Part shown: piece after piece, positions 59,521 to 64,000 of the stretch
Position numbering within the stretch: position 1 is the stretch's first letter
Layout: each line of letters starts with the position of its first letter
From: Dryocola sp036489025
GTDB taxonomy: Bacteria > Pseudomonadota > Gammaproteobacteria > Enterobacterales > Enterobacteriaceae
Reading direction: 5' to 3'
DNA length: 64,000 nt
Assembly: GCA_036489025.1 (NCBI GenBank)
Contig: DASXGN010000001.1
Span: 1 to 64,000, forward strand
Notes under the pieces: generated by a model
The model's input: only the letters and a program-made list of their open reading frames with translations
What the model was told of the DNA's origin: nothing
The model's database searches: none
Program-made: the position numbers and the translations under genes

Positions 59521-60666
59521 TTATTTAGTCAAATCATCAAAGAATCGCTTCACGCCGTCGAAGAAGCTTTTGGAGCGCGGGCTATTTTTCTCGCCGCTCG
59601 GTCCGCCAAAGCTCTCTTCCAGATCGCGCAGCAGCTGCTTCTGTTTCTCGTTCAGGCTGACCGGCGTTTCCACAACCACGCGGCACAGCAGATCGCCCTG
59701 TGCGCCACCGCGAACGGACTTCACACCCTTGCCACGCATTCTGAACAGCTTACCGGTCTGGGTTTCGCCCGGAACCTTCAGGTTCACTCGGCCATCAAGC
59801 GTCGGTACTTCAATCTCGCCGCCTAGCGCTGCCATCGCAAAGTTGATCGGCACTTCGCAGTAAAGGTTATTGCCTTCGCGTTCGAAGATTGGGTGCTGCT
59901 TAACCTGAACCTGCACGTACAGATCGCCCGACGGCGCACCGTGCTCACCTGCTTCGCCTTCGCCTGCAAGACGAATGCGGTCACCGGTATCCACACCGGC
60001 CGGGATTTTCACCGACAGGGTTTTGGTTTTTTCTACACGACCGTGGCCGTGACAGGTATTGCACGGATCTTTGATGATCGTGCCGCGTCCCTGACAGTGC
60101 GGACAGCTCTGCTGCACCGTAAAGAAGCCCTGACGCATCTGCACCTGGCCTGCGCCGTGGCAGGTCGGGCAAGTCTGCGGCTTGGAGCCTGACTTCGCGC
60201 CGCTGCCGTGGCAAACGTCACACTCTTCAAGCGTTGGAATGCGGATCTCTTTGGTCACGCCGCGAACCGCTTCTTCCAGCGTTAAGTCCATGTTGTAGCG
60301 CAAATCGGCGCCGCGAGCGGCACGCTGACGGCGACCGCCGCCAAAGATGTCACCGAATACGTCGCCAAAGATATCGCTGAAATCAGCCCCGCCGCCGCCG
60401 AAGCCGCCGCCACCATAGCCACCGCCGCCCATGCCGCCCTGCTCAAACGCCGCGTGGCCGTACTGATCGTACGCCGCACGTTTTTGCTCATCGGTCAGGA
60501 TTTCGTAGGCTTCTTTGATTTCTTTAAACTTACCTTCTGCCTCTTTGTCACCCTGATTACGGTCCGGGTGAAATTTCATCGCCAGGCGTTTGTAAGCTTT
60601 TTTGATTTCACGCTCGTCCGCGGTCTTCGGGACGCCTAAAACCTCGTAATAGTCTTTCTTCGCCAT
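59521..60666 (-). CDS. dnaJ: DnaJ, Hsp40 co-chaperone
   Basis: The 381-residue protein has the J domain (1-70, HPD in KFHPDRNQG) and a Gly/Phe-rich region (about 76-112, with GGGGYGGGGFGGGG). Four CxxCxGxG zinc repeats follow (CDVCHGSG, CPTCHGAG, CPHCQGRG, CNTCHGHG; about 149-213), then the C-terminal substrate-binding part. It delivers substrates to DnaK. The Gly/Phe region is a few residues longer than in E. coli (376 total). It follows dnaK by 84 bp. Confidence 0.97.
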   Translation of the reverse strand: MAKKDYYEVLGVPKTADEREIKKAYKRLAMKFHPDRNQGDKEAEGKFKEIKEAYEILTDEQKRAAYDQYGHAAFEQGGMGGGGYGGGGFGGGGADFSDIFGDVFGDIFGGGRRQRAARGADLRYNMDLTLEEAVRGVTKEIRIPTLEECDVCHGSGAKSGSKPQTCPTCHGAGQVQMRQGFFTVQQSCPHCQGRGTIIKDPCNTCHGHGRVEKTKTLSVKIPAGVDTGDRIRLAGEGEAGEHGAPSGDLYVQVQVKQHPIFEREGNNLYCEVPINFAMAALGGEIEVPTLDGRVNLKVPGETQTGKLFRMRGKGVKSVRGGAQGDLLCRVVVETPVSLNEKQKQLLRDLEESFGGPSGEKNSPRSKSFFDGVKRFFDDLTK

Positions 60667-60692
60667 CTCTTTGTTCTGCCCCTAACATGCGT

Positions 60693-60725
60693 GCACGGGC
60701 GTGGAGTAAACTCCGACGCCCGTGC
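60693..60725. other. Stable hairpin in the dnaK-dnaJ intergenic region
   Basis: GCACGGGCGT (60693-60702) pairs with ACGCCCGTGC (60716-60725), and GGAG with CTCC inside, with one bulged G. There is no adequate T run, so it more likely affects mRNA processing or the dnaK:dnaJ ratio than termination. Confidence 0.65.
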
Positions 60726-60750
60726 CAGTTATCAACCGCTCAAAGGGCGA

Positions 60751-62667
60751 TTATTTTTTGTCTTTAACTTCTTCGAACTCGGCGTCAACAACATCGTCGT
60801 CTTTGCCGGCGTCGGTCGCGTCTGCCGCGTTGCCCGCCTGCTGTTCAGCGTGCTGCTGCTGAGCCAGTTCCATCAGCTTGGCGGAAACCTGTGCCAGCGC
60901 CTGCATTTTCGCTTCGATGTCCGCTTTGTCTTCGCCTTTCAGAGAGCCTTCCAGATCGGTCAGCGCAGATTCGATAGCAGTTTTGTCTTCGGCCGGCAGT
61001 TTATCGCCTGCTTCTTCAACCTGCTTACGGGTGCTGTGCACCAGGTGATCGGCCTGGTTGCGAGTCTGTACCAGCTCTTCGAACTTACGGTCAGATTCTG
61101 CGTTAGCTTCCGCTTCACGCACCATTTTCTGGATTTCTTCTTCGTTCAGACCGGAAGAAGCCTTAATGGTGATTTTTTGCTCGCGGCCGCTGTTTTTGTC
61201 TTTCGCGGACACGTGCAGGATACCGTCAGCATCGATATCGAAGGTAACTTCGATTTGCGGCATACCGCGCGGTGCTGCGTTAATCCCATCCAGGTTGAAC
61301 TGACCCAGAGATTTGTTATCGCCAGCGCGTTTACGCTCACCCTGCAGCACATGGATGGTTACCGCAGACTGGTTGTCTTCAGCGGTAGAGAACACCTGGC
61401 TGTGCTTGGTCGGGATAGTGGTATTTTTGTTGATCAGTGCAGTCATCACGCCGCCCATGGTTTCGATACCCAGAGACAGAGGGGTAACGTCCAGCAGCAG
61501 CACGTCTTTCACTTCACCCGTCAGAACACCACCCTGCACCGCTGCGCCTACGGCAACAGCTTCGTCCGGGTTAACGTCTTTACGCGGCTCTTTACCAAAG
61601 AACTCGGCAACTTTTTTCTGCACCATTGGCATACGAGTCTGACCGCCGACCAGCAGAACATCCTGGATATCGGAAACGGACAGGCCAGCATCCTGCAGCG
61701 CAACTTTCAGCGGCTCGATAGAACGGTTCACCAGGTCTTCGACCAGGGATTCCAGTTTCGCGCGAGTCACTTTGATGTTCATGTGTTTTGGACCGGTCGC
61801 GTCTGCTGTGATGTACGGCAGGTTGACGTCGGTCTGCTGAGCAGAAGACAGTTCAATTTTCGCTTTTTCTGCGGCTTCTTTCAGACGCTGCATAGCCAGC
61901 GGATCGTTACGCAGATCGATGCCCTGATCTTTCTTGAACTCTTCTACCAGATAGTTAATCAGACGGCTGTCGAAGTCTTCACCACCAAGGTGGGTATCAC
62001 CGTTGGTAGCCAGAACTTCATAGGTTTTCTCGCCGTCAACTTCGTCGATTTCGATGATAGAAATATCGAAAGTACCACCGCCCAGGTCGTAAACCGCGAT
62101 AGTGCGGTTGCCAACTTCTTTATCCAGACCGAAGGCCAGAGCCGCTGCGGTCGGTTCGTTGATGATACGTTTCACTTCCAGACCTGCGATACGACCGGCG
62201 TCTTTAGTTGCCTGACGCTGTGCGTCGTTGAAGTAAGCAGGTACGGTGATAACAGCTTCAGTTACCGGCTCACCCAGGTAATCTTCCGCGGTTTTCTTCA
62301 TTTTCTTCAGCACTTCAGCAGAGATCTGCGGAGGCGCCATTTTCTGACCTTTCACGTCAAGCCACGCATCGCCATTGTCTGCCGCGATGATTTTGTACGG
62401 CATGATAGCTTCGTCACGCTGAACTTCTTCGTCCTGGAAGCGACGGCCAATCAGGCGCTTGATCGCAAACAGAGTGTTCTGCGGGTTAGTCACTGCCTGA
62501 CGCTTAGCCGGCTGACCTACCAGAGTTTCGCCATCCTGGGTATAGGCAATAATAGAAGGAGTGGTGCGGTCGCCCTCGGCGTTTTCCAGCACGCGAGCGG
62601 TAGTCCCGTCCATGATTGCTACACAAGAGTTGGTTGTACCCAGGTCGATACCAATAATTTTACCCAT
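60751..62667 (-). CDS. dnaK: DnaK, Hsp70 chaperone
   Basis: The 638-residue Hsp70 has an N-terminal ATPase domain (GIDLGTTNSCVAIMDG, VYDLGGGTFDISIIEID, DVLLVGGQTRMPMVQ), the linker DVLLLDVTPLSL, a substrate-binding domain (about 390-507) and a C-terminal lid ending EEVKDKK. It is the central chaperone of protein folding and heat-shock control. Two sigma-32 promoters lie upstream. The long antisense frame opposite it is a coding shadow. Confidence 0.98.
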   Translation of the reverse strand: MGKIIGIDLGTTNSCVAIMDGTTARVLENAEGDRTTPSIIAYTQDGETLVGQPAKRQAVTNPQNTLFAIKRLIGRRFQDEEVQRDEAIMPYKIIAADNGDAWLDVKGQKMAPPQISAEVLKKMKKTAEDYLGEPVTEAVITVPAYFNDAQRQATKDAGRIAGLEVKRIINEPTAAALAFGLDKEVGNRTIAVYDLGGGTFDISIIEIDEVDGEKTYEVLATNGDTHLGGEDFDSRLINYLVEEFKKDQGIDLRNDPLAMQRLKEAAEKAKIELSSAQQTDVNLPYITADATGPKHMNIKVTRAKLESLVEDLVNRSIEPLKVALQDAGLSVSDIQDVLLVGGQTRMPMVQKKVAEFFGKEPRKDVNPDEAVAVGAAVQGGVLTGEVKDVLLLDVTPLSLGIETMGGVMTALINKNTTIPTKHSQVFSTAEDNQSAVTIHVLQGERKRAGDNKSLGQFNLDGINAAPRGMPQIEVTFDIDADGILHVSAKDKNSGREQKITIKASSGLNEEEIQKMVREAEANAESDRKFEELVQTRNQADHLVHSTRKQVEEAGDKLPAEDKTAIESALTDLEGSLKGEDKADIEAKMQALAQVSAKLMELAQQQHAEQQAGNAADATDAGKDDDVVDAEFEEVKDKK

Positions 62668-62713
62668 CTAAACGTCTCCACTTAAAATTTGTTCGTCATG
62701 TGGTTGTGAACCT

Positions 62714-62742
62714 GTTATGCGGGCAAACAAGAGTGTTTCAAC
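62714..62742 (-). promoter_or_regulatory. dnaK promoter P2 (sigma-32)
   Basis: On the minus strand GTTGAAAC (-35, about 62734-62741) is followed by CCCGCATAAC (-10, about 62714-62723), matching the E. coli dnaK P2 pattern with some changes. Confidence 0.7.
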
Positions 62743-62788
62743 TGCCCAAACGTGTTTTTTTCCAGGTCCGCCAACTGCGGTTGCATAC

Positions 62789-62820
62789 AAGATGGGGTCG
62801 GCTTGCTCGCCATCAAGGGG
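62789..62820 (-). promoter_or_regulatory. dnaK promoter P1 (sigma-32)
   Basis: On the minus strand CCCCTTGATG (-35) and CCCCATCT (-10, about 62790-62797) are separated by 13 bases, an excellent heat-shock sigma factor promoter and close to E. coli P1. The 299 bp between dnaK and satP hold these promoters, the satP promoter and no gene. Confidence 0.88.
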
Positions 62821-62966
62821 CAAGGCAAAAAAAATTTTCATCTTCACACCCGTTTAGATCATGGACTCTGGCATGACACCTGATTATGATGCCGCGCCCC
62901 GCAGCCCTTTAATGGCCGCGTGGCCTTTACTCATACTACATTACAGATGAATTTTTCAGAGGAACT

Positions 62967-63533
62967 ATGGGCAACACTAAGTTGGCTAATCCAGCTCCCC
63001 TGGGCTTAATGGGCTTCGGCATGACCACCATTCTGCTCAACTTGCACAACACCGGTATTTTCCCAATGGATGTCAACATCCTTGCCATGGGCATTTTTTA
63101 TGGCGGTATTGCCCAGATTTTTGCGGGCCTGCTGGAATTTAAAAAAGGGAACACCTTCGGCTTAACGGCTTTCACCTCTTACGGCTCTTTCTGGCTGACG
63201 CTGGTCGCCATTCTGATTATGCCTAAGATGGGTCTGGCGGATGCCGCAAACGCTCACTTCCTTGGCGCCTACCTCAGCCTGTGGGGCGTATTCACCCTGT
63301 TCATGTTCTTCGGCACGCTGCATTCTGCGCGTATGCTGCAATTCGTGTTTGCCAGCCTGACCGTGCTGTTTGCCCTGCTGGCCATCGGCCATCTGGCCGA
63401 CAACGAAGGCATGGTTCGCGTCGCGGGCTGGATTGGCCTGGTTTGTGGCGCAAGCGCTATTTACCTTGCCATGGGCGAAGTGCTGAACGAACAGTTTGGC
63501 CGCACCGTGCTGCCAATCGGTGAAAAGCACTAA
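62967..63533 (+). CDS. satP: SatP (YaaH), acetate/succinate-proton symporter
   Basis: The 188-residue inner membrane protein of the GPR1/FUN34/YaaH family has the E. coli length and six hydrophobic segments. The family signature NPAPLGLMGFGMTTILLNLH is near the N-terminus, with GGIAQIFAGLLEFKKGNTFG and GASAIYLAMGEVLNEQFGRT further on. It imports acetate and succinate. GAGGAA precedes the ATG. Confidence 0.96.
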   Translation: MGNTKLANPAPLGLMGFGMTTILLNLHNTGIFPMDVNILAMGIFYGGIAQIFAGLLEFKKGNTFGLTAFTSYGSFWLTLVAILIMPKMGLADAANAHFLGAYLSLWGVFTLFMFFGTLHSARMLQFVFASLTVLFALLAIGHLADNEGMVRVAGWIGLVCGASAIYLAMGEVLNEQFGRTVLPIGEKH

Positions 63534-63552
63534 TCTGCTTTCTGTAAGGCGA

Positions 63553-63588
63553 TAAAAAGCGGAGCCAGATGGCTCCGCTTTTTTTATG
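63553..63588. terminator. Terminator between satP and the MFS gene
   Basis: AGCGGAGCC (63558-63566) and GGCTCCGCT (63571-63579) with loop AGAT are followed by seven T on the + strand and preceded by A residues, so it can serve both converging genes. Confidence 0.88.
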
Positions 63589-64000
63589 AATGCTGCAACG
63601 GCCTTATCACTACATCATCCTCATGGCTTAAATCTTTTCTCAGCCAAATCCCCAGAGCCAGCCCAACTAACGCCAGCGCCAGAACATACCAGGCCGGAGC
63701 CATCGGCGAGATAGCCATCAGCATCGTGACCAAAATTGGCGTCAGGCCGCCAAAGATGGCGTACGAGACGTTGTAAGAAAACGAAATGCCGGTAAACCGC
63801 ACTTCCGCCGGGAAAGCTCGCACCATCACGAACGGCACGGCACCCACAACGCCAACGCTGAACCCAACCAGGCCATACAGCACAAACAAATGCTCCGGAT
63901 GCGCGGCTGTCAGGTGATAGAACATCCAGCTGCACGCCGCCAGCAGAAGGCTGCCGAAGATAAATGTTTTGCTCGCGCCAATACGATCGACAACCAGCCC
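63584..64000 (-). CDS. MFS transporter, C-terminal part (cut by right window edge)
   Basis: The last 138 codons of a membrane transporter are visible; the gene starts beyond the right edge. The visible part begins in the loop GLVVDRIGASKTF, typical of the major facilitator fold. It continues with hydrophobic segments and FPAEVRFTGISFSYNVSYAI, GGLTPILVTMLM, then a short charged tail. The sequence FP-x-x-VR-x-TG after a membrane helix is usual in the metabolite:H+ symporter group (KgtP, ProP, ShiA relatives). The substrate cannot be told. Confidence 0.85.
   Translation of the reverse strand, partial: GLVVDRIGASKTFIFGSLLLAACSWMFYHLTAAHPEHLFVLYGLVGFSVGVVGAVPFVMVRAFPAEVRFTGISFSYNVSYAIFGGLTPILVTMLMAISPMAPAWYVLALALVGLALGIWLRKDLSHEDDVVIRPLQHS

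Noticed and set aside
60691..62685. 664-codon open frame on the + strand opposite dnaK
   Set aside because: It is an antisense coding shadow caused by the strong codon bias of dnaK, a well-known phenomenon in Hsp70 genes. It has no ribosome binding site and the product resembles no protein family.
1..64000. tRNA, rRNA, insertion sequence or prophage genes
   Set aside because: No tRNA-like or rRNA-like sequence, transposase or integrase was recognised in either strand; the acquired-looking regions lack visible mobility genes within this window.

Overview
The window is chromosomal DNA of a member of the Enterobacteriaceae. Gene content, gene order and many regulatory sites match the region around minute 0-2 of the Escherichia coli map (satP, dnaKJ, nhaAR, rpsT, ribF-ileS-lspA-fkpB-ispH, rihC, dapB, carAB, kefFC, folA, apaHG-rsmA-pdxA-surA-lptD, djlA, rluA-rapA, polB, araDAB/araC, yabI, thiQPB, sgrR/sgrS), read here in the opposite direction. 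It is not E. coli itself: the cai/fix genes between carB and kefF are absent, a sugar PTS locus sits between dapB and rihC, and a surface-adhesin locus lies beside sgrS. The genus cannot be fixed from the sequence alone.

Layout. 1-6932: an AT-rich, probably acquired adhesin locus. It holds the 5' end of a giant BapA-type Ig-repeat adhesin, an OmpA-like protein and two small regulators, all on the minus strand. Across a 749 bp AT-rich gap lies a divergent ToxR/MarT-like regulator with a FidL-like partner. 7039-9034: the SgrS/SgrT small RNA and its activator SgrR (glucose-phosphate stress). 9073-12463: TPP riboswitch and thiBPQ thiamine importer. 12454-18496: yabI, then araC and araBAD with a complete ara control region (O2, O1, CRP, I1, I2). 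18497-24765: LexA-controlled polB, an ERIC repeat, rapA and rluA. 24797-32533: djlA and the lptD-surA-pdxA-rsmA-apaG-apaH cluster. 32568-41393: folA, a LysE-type exporter, kefC-kefF, a small lipoprotein, carB-carA. 41852-50740: dapB, the inserted PTS locus, rihC. 50811-56510: ispH-fkpB-lspA-ileS-ribF. 56838-64000: rpsT, nhaR-nhaA, dnaJ-dnaK, satP and the C-terminal part of an MFS transporter.

The least ordinary part is 42831-49780. A LacI-type regulator faces a + strand operon (two-domain mannose-6-phosphate-isomerase-like protein plus mannose-family EIIA, EIIB, EIIC, EIID). A converging minus-strand pair encodes two overlapping cupin isomerases of the archaeal-type glucose-6-phosphate-isomerase kind. 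The palindrome TTAATCGATTAA occurs before the PTS operon and before the cupin pair, with a near copy before the regulator gene. I read this as a small closed regulon for uptake and isomerisation of an unidentified hexose. The second notable region is the adhesin locus, where several regulators and an OmpA-like protein surround a repeat-rich adhesin.
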